This document shows positions 7,796 to 16,091 of a DNA stretch of 33,954 nucleotides, in pieces (the stretch's first letter is position 1; each line of letters begins with the position of its first letter). The stretch spans positions 1 to 33,954 of the forward strand of contig JAKCBQ010000015.1 in assembly GCA_021839245.1 (NCBI GenBank). Reading direction: 5' to 3'. The DNA comes from Pseudomonadota bacterium. Lineage in GTDB: Bacteria > Pseudomonadota > Gammaproteobacteria > JAKAQQ01. The notes under the pieces are model-generated. The model was not told where the DNA came from and searched no databases. It saw only the letters and a list, made by a program, of their open reading frames with translations. Position numbers and translations under genes: made by a program.

Positions 7796-9444
7796 GACGA
7801 GGCGTCGCGTGGGGGACGTCGCAAAGAGGGCCGAAGCCCCCGCATGCGAGTCGATCTCTCAAGCCCGTGAACCAGCCGGCTCAGGAAATCATCGACGTAG
7901 AGGTCGTTGTAGAGATGAACCCACGCGGCTTGCCCAAGAGGTTTTTCACGGATCCGGGGCAGCGCCTGCTGGAGGAGCAGAAGACCGAGGAAGATGGTCG
8001 CGATCAGCCAGAGCAGGACCGGCGGAACACCATGCGCCTGCAGCCGCTCGGGGGGAAGGCTCGTTCCCAGGAGATGGACGAAGAGCCGGTGGAGGCCGAA
8101 ATAGGCAACCGCGACGAGGACGCACAAGACCGCGAGGCGCAAGAGAACCCCGGCCGTGCCCGAAGAGCGGGCACGAAACGCCTGCAGGAGAAGCTGGGCC
8201 GTCGCCGCTGTGAGAACCGCCCCCACGGCGATGAGTGCGGGCTCACGCTGGAGCGTCGCCCCGAAAAGAGCGCCTGCGCCGATCGTCGCCGCCGTCGCTG
8301 CGGCCAACGCCCCCGCACCCGCCGCGAGTGTTGTCGGACGTGGAACGACAGAAGGAACGGGCGCCCGAAACGTGTCGACCACACTCCCGGACGACAGAAA
8401 CGCGTGCGCCTTGTAGACGGAGTGCGCGATGATGTGCAGGACCGCAACGCTGTAGAGACCCAACCCGCACTCCATCAGCATGAAGCCCATTTGCGCGCAG
8501 GTGGAATAGGCCAGCGATTCCTTGATGTTGGTTGCCGTCATCATCATCAGGGAGGCGGCCGCGACGGAGGCCAGTCCCCCCACGATGAGGACATCCCAAG
8601 CCCAATCGACCCGGGCGATGAGGGGGCTCGTGCGCAAGAGCAGGAACGCTCCGGTGTAGATGATGCCGGCGTGCATGAGCGCCGAGACCGGCGTCGGCGC
8701 CTCCATCACCTGGATGAGCCAACCGTGCGTCGGAAACTGTGCGCTCTTGAGAACCGCACTCAGGAGGATCAGCCCGGCGGCGATCTCCAGCGGGGCGGGC
8801 AGAGGTCCCGGGTGCGCGGCGAGCGCGGGCACGAGCCCGGCGAACTGTGAGGTCCGAAGCGTGCGGATCACGAGTACGAAGGCCACGAACAGGGCCACAT
8901 CGCTCAAACGATGCAGGAGATATTTCTTCCGGGCGGCCAACACGGCCCCCGGCCGCTCGCGGTAAAAAGCCAGAAGCTCGTGGAGCGACAGGCTCGTGAC
9001 GAACCACGACAGGAAAAATCCCCAGATGTTGCCGGTCACGATCAGCGTGAAGAACGCTCCGAGTGTGAGGCTGAGCCAACGGTGGAAACGGCCTTCGTGG
9101 GCATCGCCGTCCATGTACCGCGATGAGTAGCGGGCGACGATCAACCCGACGAACGAAACGAGAAGAATCATGAGGACGGTCAGAGCGTTCACGTAGACGG
9201 TGATCGCCAAACGACCGAGACCGACCGGGAGGACCACCGCGACGTAGGTCACCGAGCGGGCCATCCCCCAGCGGTAGTTCAACGCAGCCAAGAGCGCGGC
9301 GAACACGGCAAAGGAAGCGGCGCCCTGCGTGAGGCGCCGCACGCGTCGGGCGTGGCGGTCGGCCGCCCGTCCGGCGAGAAGCCCAACCAGGATCAATGGC
9401 CAGGGGAGGATCAGAACGAGCGCCGATGTCACGTGATCCGGCAT
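7792..9444 (-). CDS. dabB: DabB, membrane subunit of the DAB inorganic-carbon pump (NuoL-like)
   Basis: About 550 residues, mostly hydrophobic helices, related to the antiporter-like NADH dehydrogenase subunit 5 (Proton_antipo_M). The core signature LKSAQFPTHGWL followed by MEAPTPVSALMHAG is that of NuoL/MrpA proteins and includes the proton-path lysine. I start it at ATG 9444; a GTG 36 nt earlier is in frame but would add an unlikely polar leader (VRVRAASSWGG). Only a G-run precedes the ATG, so the ribosome site is weak. The stop overlaps the dabA start by 4 nt, indicating translational coupling. DabB is expected to let protons or sodium through to drive CO2 hydration by DabA. The adjacency to dabA, and not to other nuo genes, separates it from complex I. 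Confidence 0.92.
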   Translation of the reverse strand: MPDHVTSALVLILPWPLILVGLLAGRAADRHARRVRRLTQGAASFAVFAALLAALNYRWGMARSVTYVAVVLPVGLGRLAITVYVNALTVLMILLVSFVGLIVARYSSRYMDGDAHEGRFHRWLSLTLGAFFTLIVTGNIWGFFLSWFVTSLSLHELLAFYRERPGAVLAARKKYLLHRLSDVALFVAFVLVIRTLRTSQFAGLVPALAAHPGPLPAPLEIAAGLILLSAVLKSAQFPTHGWLIQVMEAPTPVSALMHAGIIYTGAFLLLRTSPLIARVDWAWDVLIVGGLASVAAASLMMMTATNIKESLAYSTCAQMGFMLMECGLGLYSVAVLHIIAHSVYKAHAFLSSGSVVDTFRAPVPSVVPRPTTLAAGAGALAAATAATIGAGALFGATLQREPALIAVGAVLTAATAQLLLQAFRARSSGTAGVLLRLAVLCVLVAVAYFGLHRLFVHLLGTSLPPERLQAHGVPPVLLWLIATIFLGLLLLQQALPRIREKPLGQAAWVHLYNDLYVDDFLSRLVHGLERSTRMRGLRPSLRRPPRDASS

Positions 9445-9633
9445 GAGCCCCCCCCATGAAGATGCGGCCCGGACCCGCACCGGGGCCGTCGGGACGGAAA
9501 CACTTTACAGGGGCCTGCCGCAGACGTTCTTCCAGATCCCCTCCAGAACGGCTCGGGGGGGAACGGACGGGGGAGACGTCGCCGTCACCATCACCTATCC
9601 GGCGAAGAGAAGAAGAGTTGTGAGGCGAGTCCT

Positions 9634-9709
<76 letters not shown>

Positions 9710-9729
9710 ACAACGCCCCAAGGCCGCAC

Positions 9730-9758
9730 ATTTTCCCCCACATCACGGGCGGTGTCAA
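9730..9758 (-). promoter_or_regulatory. Sigma-70 promoter for tRNA-Ala
   Basis: On the minus strand a perfect -35 TTGACA (9753-9758) and a -10 GAAAAT (9730-9735) are separated by exactly 17 bp. The -10 lies 20 bp before the first base of the tRNA. The -10 matches only 4 of 6, but the spacing and position make the assignment good. The G-rich stretch just before the tRNA could act as a stringent-type discriminator, which is inference. Confidence 0.65.
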
Positions 9759-9781
9759 GCCGGACAAGGATCCGCGGCCTC

Positions 9782-10231
9782 TTACCGCCGTCCGCTGTGG
9801 CCGAACCCTCCCTCGCCGCGGGAACTCGCGGCGAAATCCGCCACGACCTCGAATTCGGGCTGGACCACACGGACGAGGACGAGCTGAGCGATGCGCTCTC
9901 CGGGTTCGATCACGAACGCGGCCTCCCCCCGGTTCCAGAGCGAAAGACGGATCTCGCCCTGATAGTCGGAATCGATGAGACCGACGAGATTGCCGAGGAC
10001 GAGCCCTTCGTGCCCACGACCGGAGCGGGGGAGAACGACGCCGGCCCAGCCGGGATCCGCAATGTGGACCGCCAGACCGCTCGGCACGAGGCGTACGTCC
10101 CCGGGCGCCAGCGTGAGGGGATCGCCGACCATGGCCCTGAGATCCACACCGGCCGAGCCCTCCGTCGAGGGCCGCGGCAGCGGATAGTCCCGCCCGAGAC
10201 GCGGATCGAGAACGCGAAGCGCAATCTTCAC
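9782..10231 (-). CDS. dut: dUTPase (deoxyuridine 5'-triphosphate nucleotidohydrolase)
   Basis: A 149-residue protein from GTG 10231, which overlaps the coaBC stop by 4 nt (GTGA). It hydrolyses dUTP to dUMP and pyrophosphate, keeping uracil out of DNA and supplying dUMP for thymidylate synthesis. The trimeric dUTPase motifs are present: [10 protein letters not shown] (motif 1), [20 protein letters not shown] (motif 2 into the catalytic-Asp motif 3), [26 protein letters not shown] (motif 4) and the C-terminal GFGHSGRR (motif 5, usually GFGSTG, with His in place of Ser). Length is normal. Position next to coaBC is conserved in gammaproteobacteria. Confidence 0.97.
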   Translation of the reverse strand: MKIALRVLDPRLGRDYPLPRPSTEGSAGVDLRAMVGDPLTLAPGDVRLVPSGLAVHIADPGWAGVVLPRSGRGHEGLVLGNLVGLIDSDYQGEIRLSLWNRGEAAFVIEPGERIAQLVLVRVVQPEFEVVADFAASSRGEGGFGHSGRR

Positions 10232-11487
10232 CGCCGTCTCCTCTCCGCGAGACGGCGGGCGACGAGCGCGACGAGATCCCGGGCGAGGGCCGTTTTCGCT
10301 CCCGGCCCGAGACGCACCTCCCCCCCGGCCCAGAACACGTGGAGCGTGTTGTCCTCGACGTCAAACCCGCGGCCCGGCCCGACGAGGTTGCCCGCGATCA
10401 TGTCGAGACCCTTGCGTTCGAGTTTGTTCCGGCAGTGCGCCTCGAGATCGTCCGCCTCGGCCGCAAAGCCCACGACGAAGGGGCGCGGATCGAGAGCGGC
10501 GACTTCGGCCACGATGTCGGGGTTGGGAACGAGTTCGAGGCGAAGGCCGCCCGCCGTCTTCGCCGGCTTGCCCGCGGCCCTGCGGGCGGGTCGGTAGTCG
10601 GCCACGGCGGCCACGGCCATGAAAACGTCCGCCGCACGCACCTCGTCCAGCACCGCCTCTCTCATCTCGAGAGCGGTCTCGACCCGGCGCACACGGACAC
10701 CCTCGGGCGGAGGAAGCCCCACGGGACCGCTCACCACAACCACCTCGGCCCCGGCGCGAAGCGCCGCGGTCGCCACCGCATAGCCCATGCGTCCCGAGCT
10801 CCGATTGCCGATGTAGCGCACCTCATCCAGGGGTTCGCGTGTGGGCCCGGCGCTGACCACCACCCGCCGTCCGGCCAAAAGATCCGCCGAGAACCGCTCT
10901 CCGGGGCCGGGGGCGAGAAGAGCCTGGACCCTCTCGACGATGAGCGCGGGTTCGGGCAGCCGTCCGGGCCCGTGCTCCCCGCAGGCCTGCTCGCCGACAT
11001 CGGGCTCGAGCACCGTCACCCCACGCGCCCGCAGATGGGCCACGTTCGCCTGGGTGGCGGGGTGCAACCACATGACGCGGTTCATGGCCGGCACGAGGAG
11101 CAGAGGGGCCTCGCTCGCCAAAACCAGGGTTGTCGGAAGATCGTCGGCCAACCCGTGGGCGAAACGGGCCAGAAGGTGTGCACTCGCCGGGGCGGCGACC
11201 ACGATCTCGGCCCAACGGGCCAGTTCGATGTGGCCCATCGCCGCCTCGGCTTCCTCGTCCCAGAGATCGTGGCGGACACGGTGCCCCGAAAGGGCCTGGA
11301 ATGTGGCCACCCCCACGAAACGCAGAGCCCCGGCGGTTGCGGCCACGCGCACCTCCGCCCCCTCACCACGCAGTTTCCGCACGAGTTCAGCCGCCTTGTA
11401 GGCGGCGATCCCCCCCGCTACCACGAGGAGCACGCGGCGGCCGTCGAGCCGTCCACGCCGCTCCCCGCACTCTTCGTCCGCCGTCAC
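10228..11487 (-). CDS. coaBC: Bifunctional phosphopantothenoylcysteine decarboxylase / synthetase
   Basis: I start at GTG 11487 because GGAGG lies 7 nt upstream; an ATG at 11544 in the same frame coincides with the predicted -10 box and is unlikely. This gives 419 residues. The N-terminal CoaC flavoprotein half shows [15 protein letters not shown], the active-site histidine segment ([16 protein letters not shown]) and PAMNRVMW. The C-terminal CoaB half begins [20 protein letters not shown] with RSSGRMGYA and contains VAAVADYRP. The protein makes 4'-phosphopantothenoylcysteine and decarboxylates it, two steps of coenzyme A synthesis. It is co-transcribed with dut and diverges from rpmB, as in E. 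coli apart from radC, which is absent here. Confidence 0.95.
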   Translation of the reverse strand: MTADEECGERRGRLDGRRVLLVVAGGIAAYKAAELVRKLRGEGAEVRVAATAGALRFVGVATFQALSGHRVRHDLWDEEAEAAMGHIELARWAEIVVAAPASAHLLARFAHGLADDLPTTLVLASEAPLLLVPAMNRVMWLHPATQANVAHLRARGVTVLEPDVGEQACGEHGPGRLPEPALIVERVQALLAPGPGERFSADLLAGRRVVVSAGPTREPLDEVRYIGNRSSGRMGYAVATAALRAGAEVVVVSGPVGLPPPEGVRVRRVETALEMREAVLDEVRAADVFMAVAAVADYRPARRAAGKPAKTAGGLRLELVPNPDIVAEVAALDPRPFVVGFAAEADDLEAHCRNKLERKGLDMIAGNLVGPGRGFDVEDNTLHVFWAGGEVRLGPGAKTALARDLVALVARRLAERRRR

Positions 11488-11514
11488 GCACAGGCCTCCG
11501 GGCGGGCCCCGCCC

Positions 11515-11544
11515 TTGCAGCGGGAGCCTCTTTCCTCTTATCAT
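11515..11544 (+). promoter_or_regulatory. rpmB-rpmG promoter
   Basis: TTGCAG (11515-11520) and TATCAT (11539-11544) are separated by 18 bp on the plus strand, giving a recognisable sigma-70 promoter with a start near 11551 and a leader of about 30 nt before rpmB. It is interlocked with the opposing coaBC -10 box. Confidence 0.6.
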
Positions 11545-11568
11545 AGACGTTCACGCAGCCAGAACCAC
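11540..11568 (-). promoter_or_regulatory. Putative coaBC-dut promoter
   Basis: On the minus strand TATGAT (11540-11545) is a good -10 (5 of 6). The hexamer 17 bp upstream (GTGGTT, 11563-11568) is a weak -35. The expected start near 11533 leaves a leader of about 45 nt before the GTG at 11487. The -10 overlaps the rpmB -10 on the other strand. Confidence 0.45.
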
Positions 11569-11580
11569 GGATCGACTCGC

Positions 11581-11817
11581 ATGTCCCGCGTCTGCCCCCT
11601 CACCGGCAAACGCCCGATCACGGGCAACCGCGTCTCACACGCGAACAACAAGAAGCGGCGCCGCTTTCTCCCCAACCTGCACACACATCGCCTGTGGAGC
11701 GAGAAAGAAGAGCGCTTCGTCACCCTGCGCCTGAGCCATCAGGCACTCCGGACCGTGCACCGAAAGGGCGTCGACGCCGTGTTGGCCGAACTCCGCGCCC
11801 GCGGTCACAAACCCTGA
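11581..11817 (+). CDS. rpmB: 50S ribosomal protein L28
   Basis: A 78-residue basic protein starting at ATG 11581. The opening [16 protein letters not shown], followed by [17 protein letters not shown], is the invariant L28 N-terminus, and [17 protein letters not shown] matches its middle. The long frame that reaches back to 10339 is only an upstream extension through antisense coaBC. No strong Shine-Dalgarno is visible. The gene leads the rpmB-rpmG pair, as in most gammaproteobacteria. L28 sits in the large subunit near the E site. Confidence 0.98.
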   Translation: MSRVCPLTGKRPITGNRVSHANNKKRRRFLPNLHTHRLWSEKEERFVTLRLSHQALRTVHRKGVDAVLAELRARGHKP

Positions 11818-11846
11818 GCCACCCTGTCACCTGAGGTCGTTTCCCC

Positions 11847-12002
11847 GTGCGTGAAAAAATCAAACTCGTCTCCTCGGCCGGCACCGGCCATTTCTACACG
11901 GCCACCAAGAACAAGAGGCTTCATCCCGACAAGTTTTCGGTCACCAAGTTTGACCCGGTCGTCCGCAAACATGTCGTCTACAACGAGGCCAAGCTCAAGT
12001 AA
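11847..12002 (+). CDS. rpmG: 50S ribosomal protein L33
   Basis: A 51-residue protein, short enough to be missed by length cut-offs. The frame from GTG 11847 reads [17 protein letters not shown], then TATKNKR, and ends [17 protein letters not shown], a complete L33 (E. coli type, without zinc cysteines). GAGG at 11833-11836 lies about 10 nt before the GTG. The N-terminus lacks the usual MAKG before REKI, so it begins about three residues late. No other in-frame start is nearer. It follows rpmB by 29 nt. Confidence 0.95.
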   Translation: MREKIKLVSSAGTGHFYTATKNKRLHPDKFSVTKFDPVVRKHVVYNEAKLK

Positions 12003-12092
12003 CGGCACGCCGCACGGTCTCGTGAACTTCCGGCCCCGCGGACGGTCAGGTCTTTTCGGAATCCACGCCCCCGCGAGGGAGCGACGTAAGAT

Positions 12093-13067
12093 ATGAGCGC
12101 GGCCGAACCCCTTCTCCTCGACGCCCAGGGCCTGAGCCGCTGGTACGGCACCCGTGCGGCCGTCTCGGAGGTCGATCTCCACCTCGGACGGGGTGAGATC
12201 CTCGGATTCCTGGGACTGAACGGCGCGGGCAAGACCACCACGATGCGCCTGCTCACCGGGACCCTGGCGCCGCACCGCGGGGCCATTCGTATCGCCGGCC
12301 GCGACCTTCTCGAGGAGCCACTCGCCGCCAAACGGCAGATCGGCTATCTTCCCGAACACCCACCCCTTCATCCTGAGCTCACGGTCGAGGAATCCCTGCG
12401 CTTTGCCGGCCGCCTCCACGGCCTGCGCCGCCGCACCCTCCCCACCGCCATCGACGAGACCCTCGGCCGCACCGGCCTCGGGGACGTGCGTCGTCGTCTG
12501 GTCGCGCAACTCTCCAAGGGGTACCAGCAACGTCTCGGTCTCGCGCAGGCGGTGCTCCACCGCCCGGACGTCCTCATCCTGGACGAGCCGACCGTCGGGC
12601 TCGATCCCGCTCAGATCCAGTCGATCCGCACGCTCATCGTGGAGCTCGGGCGCGAACACGCCGTGCTCCTCTCGAGCCACCTCCTCCATGAAGTCCAGAG
12701 CATCTGCACCCGGGTGACGATCATCCACGAGGGACGTATCGTCCTCAGCGAGACTCTCGGCGAGCTCGGCGGCGAAGGGGGCGAAGAGCGATCGATCCTC
12801 GAACTCGCCCGCCCGCCGGCGCCCGAGGTTCTGAGCACACTGCCGGGCGTGCACAAGGCCGAACCTCGTGGCGAGGGGCGGTTCCTTCTGCACCACGAGG
12901 CGGGCCGCGAAGCCCGGGCGGCGCTCCTCGCCCGCGCGGTGGCTTCGGGCTGGCAACCCGCGAGCCTCACGCCGCAGGGGGCCAATCTCGAAGAGGTCTT
13001 TCTCAACCTCACACTTGGGCGTTCGGGCGAGACGCCGTCCGCCCCCACCGGAGGACCTTCCCCGTGA
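12093..13067 (+). CDS. ABC transporter ATP-binding protein (GldA-like)
   Basis: A 324-residue ATPase from ATG 12093. Walker A is GLNGAGKTT (41-49), the signature is LSKGYQQR (140-147), Walker B is VLILDEP (160-166) and the H-loop is SSH (194-196). The last 90 residues form the C-terminal extension usual in GldA and multidrug/ABC-2 export ATPases. It starts a four-gene operon with an ABC-2 permease, a GldG-like protein and a DUF4340 protein. Such cassettes occur in many Proteobacteria and Bacteroidetes; the Gld name comes from Flavobacterium gliding, but most carriers do not glide and the substrate is unknown. It lies 90 bp after rpmG, with no clear terminator between. Confidence 0.92.
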   Translation: MSAAEPLLLDAQGLSRWYGTRAAVSEVDLHLGRGEILGFLGLNGAGKTTTMRLLTGTLAPHRGAIRIAGRDLLEEPLAAKRQIGYLPEHPPLHPELTVEESLRFAGRLHGLRRRTLPTAIDETLGRTGLGDVRRRLVAQLSKGYQQRLGLAQAVLHRPDVLILDEPTVGLDPAQIQSIRTLIVELGREHAVLLSSHLLHEVQSICTRVTIIHEGRIVLSETLGELGGEGGEERSILELARPPAPEVLSTLPGVHKAEPRGEGRFLLHHEAGREARAALLARAVASGWQPASLTPQGANLEEVFLNLTLGRSGETPSAPTGGPSP

Positions 13068-13819
13068 TCTCAGCCGTCGCGGGCCGCGAGCTCCGCAGCC
13101 TCTTCGTGTCCGTCCTGGCCTGGATCGTTCTCGGGGTCGTCCTCTTCATACTCGCCTGGATTTTTCTTCTCCAGGTCGACGCCTTCCTGCGTGTCGCCCC
13201 GCGCCTTCTCATGTACCCGCGGGCCCCCGGGGTGACCGCGTTGGTCGCCATCCCCCTCGTGCGTTCGGCGGCCAGTTTCCTCATGTTCCTTCTCGTCCCG
13301 CTCCTCACGATGCGCGCTTTCGCCGACGAGTACCGTCTGCGCACGCTCCCGCTCCTCCTCTCCTCGCCGGTGCGGCTCACGGACATCGTTCTCGGCAAGT
13401 TCCTGGGGTCCCTCGGTTTCCTCGCGCTCCTCATCGTCCTCGTCTTCGCGATGCCGGTCTCGCTCGCCCTCGGCACCCGGCCCGACTGGGGGCTTCTCGC
13501 GGCCGCATTCGTGGGTCTCGTCCTCTTCGTCGCCGCGCTCACCGCCGCGGGCATCTATTTCTCGAGCCTGGTCCGTCAGCCTCTCGCCGGGGCCGTAGCC
13601 ACCTTCGGATTCTTCCTCTTTCTCTCCCTCACGCCCTGGGCCGCACGCGGGCACGGACCGGGAAGCGCCATCCTGCGCTATCTCTCACCGATGCGTCATC
13701 TCGCTCCGTTTCTCCGCGGCGAGATCAAGGTGGGAGACATCGCCTACGATCTCATCTTCGTGCTCTTCTTCCTCGCGCTCACGGTGCGTCATCTCGACGC
13801 CGAGCGCCTCGAACACTGA
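13064..13819 (+). CDS. ABC-2 type permease (GldF-like)
   Basis: A 251-residue membrane protein beginning at GTG 13064, overlapping the ATPase stop by 4 nt (GTGA). It has about six hydrophobic segments: near 17-37, 70-88, 115-135, 145-165, 175-195 and 225-242. After the second one, FADEYRLRTLPLLLSSPV is the cytoplasmic coupling motif typical of ABC-2 permeases (E..GT...LL.SP). This is the membrane channel partner of the preceding ATPase. Because the family transports varied cargo, no substrate can be named. Confidence 0.9.
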   Translation: MISAVAGRELRSLFVSVLAWIVLGVVLFILAWIFLLQVDAFLRVAPRLLMYPRAPGVTALVAIPLVRSAASFLMFLLVPLLTMRAFADEYRLRTLPLLLSSPVRLTDIVLGKFLGSLGFLALLIVLVFAMPVSLALGTRPDWGLLAAAFVGLVLFVAALTAAGIYFSSLVRQPLAGAVATFGFFLFLSLTPWAARGHGPGSAILRYLSPMRHLAPFLRGEIKVGDIAYDLIFVLFFLALTVRHLDAERLEH

Positions 13820-13825
13820 GCGATC

Positions 13826-15178
13826 ATGCGTCTCGACCGCCGCGCCCGCTTTCTTCTCCGCCTTCAGCACGCGGGGTTCCTTCTCCTGCTCGCCGCGCTT
13901 TGCACGGGTCTTGCGTGGTTCACGAACGGACTGAGTTGGAGCGCCGACTGGACGGCCACGGGGCGAAACTCGCTCACCGCCGCAAGCCGCCGGGTCGTCG
14001 CCAAACTCGCAGGTCCGGTGACCGTGCTGGCCTTTGCCCGCCAAGACCCCGAGCTCCGCGGCCGGATCCGCCATCTCGTGAACCGCTACCGGCGCATCGA
14101 CCCCAAGATCCGGCTCACGTTCGTCAACCCCGACGTTCATCTCGCCGAGGTCCGTCGCCTCGGAATCCGCAGCGAAGGCGAACTCGATCTTGGCTACGGA
14201 CACCGCCACGAAACGATCACCACCCTGGACCAGCGGGCTTTCACCGACGCACTCCTGCGCCTCGAGCGGACGCGTCACTTGGAGTTGGTCTTCGTGACGG
14301 GTCACGGCGAACGCTCGTTCACGGACACCTCGCCCGCGGGACTGAGCGCACTCGCCGCGGCACTCCGTCGCGAAGGATTCCGCCTGAGAACGGTGAACCT
14401 GAGCCGTCAACCGATCCCCAAGGCGACGAGCCTTCTCGTGGTGGCCGACCCGCGCACACGCTATCTTCCCGGGGAGGAAAAGGCCCTCGTCGCCTATCTT
14501 GGGCGCGGCGGCAATCTCCTCTGGCTTGCGGGACAGGGTCAGAGACGCGGCCTCGAACGGCTCGCCGCCCATCTCGGGCTGCGTTTCCTTCCAGGGCACG
14601 TCGTCGACATCGAGAGCGAGCTCCTCGGCATCCGCAATCCGACCTGGCTCGTGCTCACGAGCTTCCCGCCCACGCGGGTCACCCGCTCCCTCACCGGCGA
14701 GGTCCTGGATCCCGACACGACCGCCCTCGTCGTCCACCACCTAAAAGGCTGGATCCACGAAGCGCTCCTCACGAGTCCTCCGCTCCCGCTCTCCTGGCTG
14801 GCCACGGGCCCGCTCCGCGGAACGGTGGTCTACGACCCCAAGGCGGGCGACCGTCCGGGGCCGCTTCCGATCGCCGAGATCTTCATCCACGGGCACGGCC
14901 ACGGGACTCTCGAACGTGTGGCCGTTCTGAGCGGCGGCGGGCTCTTCGCCAACGCCTTCCTCAACGCCGGGGACAACCTGGGCTTCGCGCTCAACCTCTT
15001 CAACTGGTTGAGCGCACAGGGGGCGTTCCTCAACCTGCATCAGCCACTCAGCCCGGACCGGACTCTCGTGCTCACACAAGAGGAAGAGATTGCCTTGGGT
15101 GCCGCGTTTCTCATCGTGCTCCCACTCCTCCTCATCGGGGGCGGAATCGCGGTTCGTCTCCGCCGGACGCGCCGCTGA
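13826..15178 (+). CDS. GldG-like ABC transporter auxiliary protein
   Basis: A 450-residue protein starting 6 nt after the permease stop. It has an N-terminal membrane helix (about 13-32) and a C-terminal helix (about 425-445) around a large extracytoplasmic region. The segment LTAASRRVVAKLAGPVTVLAF and the later VFVTGHGERS are the hallmarks of the ABC_transp_aux/GldG family (usually L...T...L..L..PV.V and TGHGE). It is thought to form part of the transporter's periplasmic complex, but its biochemical job is not known. The gene order ATPase, permease, GldG, DUF4340 supports the call. Confidence 0.88.
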   Translation: MRLDRRARFLLRLQHAGFLLLLAALCTGLAWFTNGLSWSADWTATGRNSLTAASRRVVAKLAGPVTVLAFARQDPELRGRIRHLVNRYRRIDPKIRLTFVNPDVHLAEVRRLGIRSEGELDLGYGHRHETITTLDQRAFTDALLRLERTRHLELVFVTGHGERSFTDTSPAGLSALAAALRREGFRLRTVNLSRQPIPKATSLLVVADPRTRYLPGEEKALVAYLGRGGNLLWLAGQGQRRGLERLAAHLGLRFLPGHVVDIESELLGIRNPTWLVLTSFPPTRVTRSLTGEVLDPDTTALVVHHLKGWIHEALLTSPPLPLSWLATGPLRGTVVYDPKAGDRPGPLPIAEIFIHGHGHGTLERVAVLSGGGLFANAFLNAGDNLGFALNLFNWLSAQGAFLNLHQPLSPDRTLVLTQEEEIALGAAFLIVLPLLLIGGGIAVRLRRTRR

Positions 15179-15188
15179 GCCGCGGGCG

Positions 15189-16091
15189 ATGCGCAAGCGC
15201 ACGCTCCTCAATCTTGCGCTCCTCCTGGCGGTCGTCGGGGTGGCGGTACTGCTCGCGGCGCACGTCGGCCGCAAAACGACCCCACCTCCCCTGCCTCTGA
15301 GCACGATCGCTCCGGGACGGGTGAGGTCCTTCCGCTTCCGCATCGCCCACGGGCTCTGGTACGTGTTCCGCAAGGTTCACGGCCGGTGGTGGCAAACCCG
15401 GCCCGTCCGTGTGCGCGGTAACGCTCCGATGATCCAATCGCTTCTCGACGGCCTCCATGAACCGGTGGCCCGCCGTTACCCGATGGCCCGGGTCAAGATC
15501 GCCCGGCTCGGGCTCACGCCGCCCGCGCTCACCCTCGTCGTCGGGCGCACGCGTTTTGCTTTCGGCGCCACCGACCCGGTCGGAAGTTACCGCTACATCG
15601 AAACCGGGGGCACCGTCGATCTCGTTCACGATTCGCTCGCCTACCGCCTCGTCGGAGGAGACGAACGTTATCTCTCGACCCGTCTCCTCGGGCCCCAAGC
15701 TCGCCACCGCCTCACGGCGATCGTGCTTCACAACTTCCGGGTCGTGCGCGGAGTTCACGGACGGTGGAGGATCCTCCCCGCCCGCCCGATTTCCGAGCGT
15801 CGCCTCCGCCGCTTCGTCGAGCAGTGGACCTACGCTTCGGCCCTCGGCGTCGCACCGGCCGGCCGCTTCACGATCGAGGGCCGAGCGGAACTCCTCTTCC
15901 GCGGGCTTCCCCCCCGCCGCTACGACGTCGTCGCCGACCCCTTGGGTTTTGCGCTCGTCCGTCCCCGTCTCGGGCTCCGCTGGCAGTTCCCGCAAATGAG
16001 CCGCAAGCGGCTCTTCCGGCTGCCCCCACCGCGTCCCCGACGCGCAGCGGGCGCCCGCCAGCCTCGTGCCTCCCGAACTCCCGGAAGTTGA
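15189..16091 (+). CDS. DUF4340 protein linked to the Gld-like ABC cassette
   Basis: A 300-residue protein from ATG 15189, 10 nt after the GldG stop; the frame is open further upstream but the ATG precedes a clear membrane anchor (LLNLALLLAVVGVAVLLAAH). The rest looks extracytoplasmic, with the repeating pattern of DUF4340: FRIAHGLWYVFRKVHGRWW early, and IVLHNFRVVRGVHGRWRI later, a duplicated unit. The C-terminus is Pro/Arg-rich. It is the last cassette gene and its final 26 nt overlap the mutM start. Function unknown; presumably a periplasmic partner of the transporter. Confidence 0.8.
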   Translation: MRKRTLLNLALLLAVVGVAVLLAAHVGRKTTPPPLPLSTIAPGRVRSFRFRIAHGLWYVFRKVHGRWWQTRPVRVRGNAPMIQSLLDGLHEPVARRYPMARVKIARLGLTPPALTLVVGRTRFAFGATDPVGSYRYIETGGTVDLVHDSLAYRLVGGDERYLSTRLLGPQARHRLTAIVLHNFRVVRGVHGRWRILPARPISERRLRRFVEQWTYASALGVAPAGRFTIEGRAELLFRGLPPRRYDVVADPLGFALVRPRLGLRWQFPQMSRKRLFRLPPPRPRRAAGARQPRASRTPGS

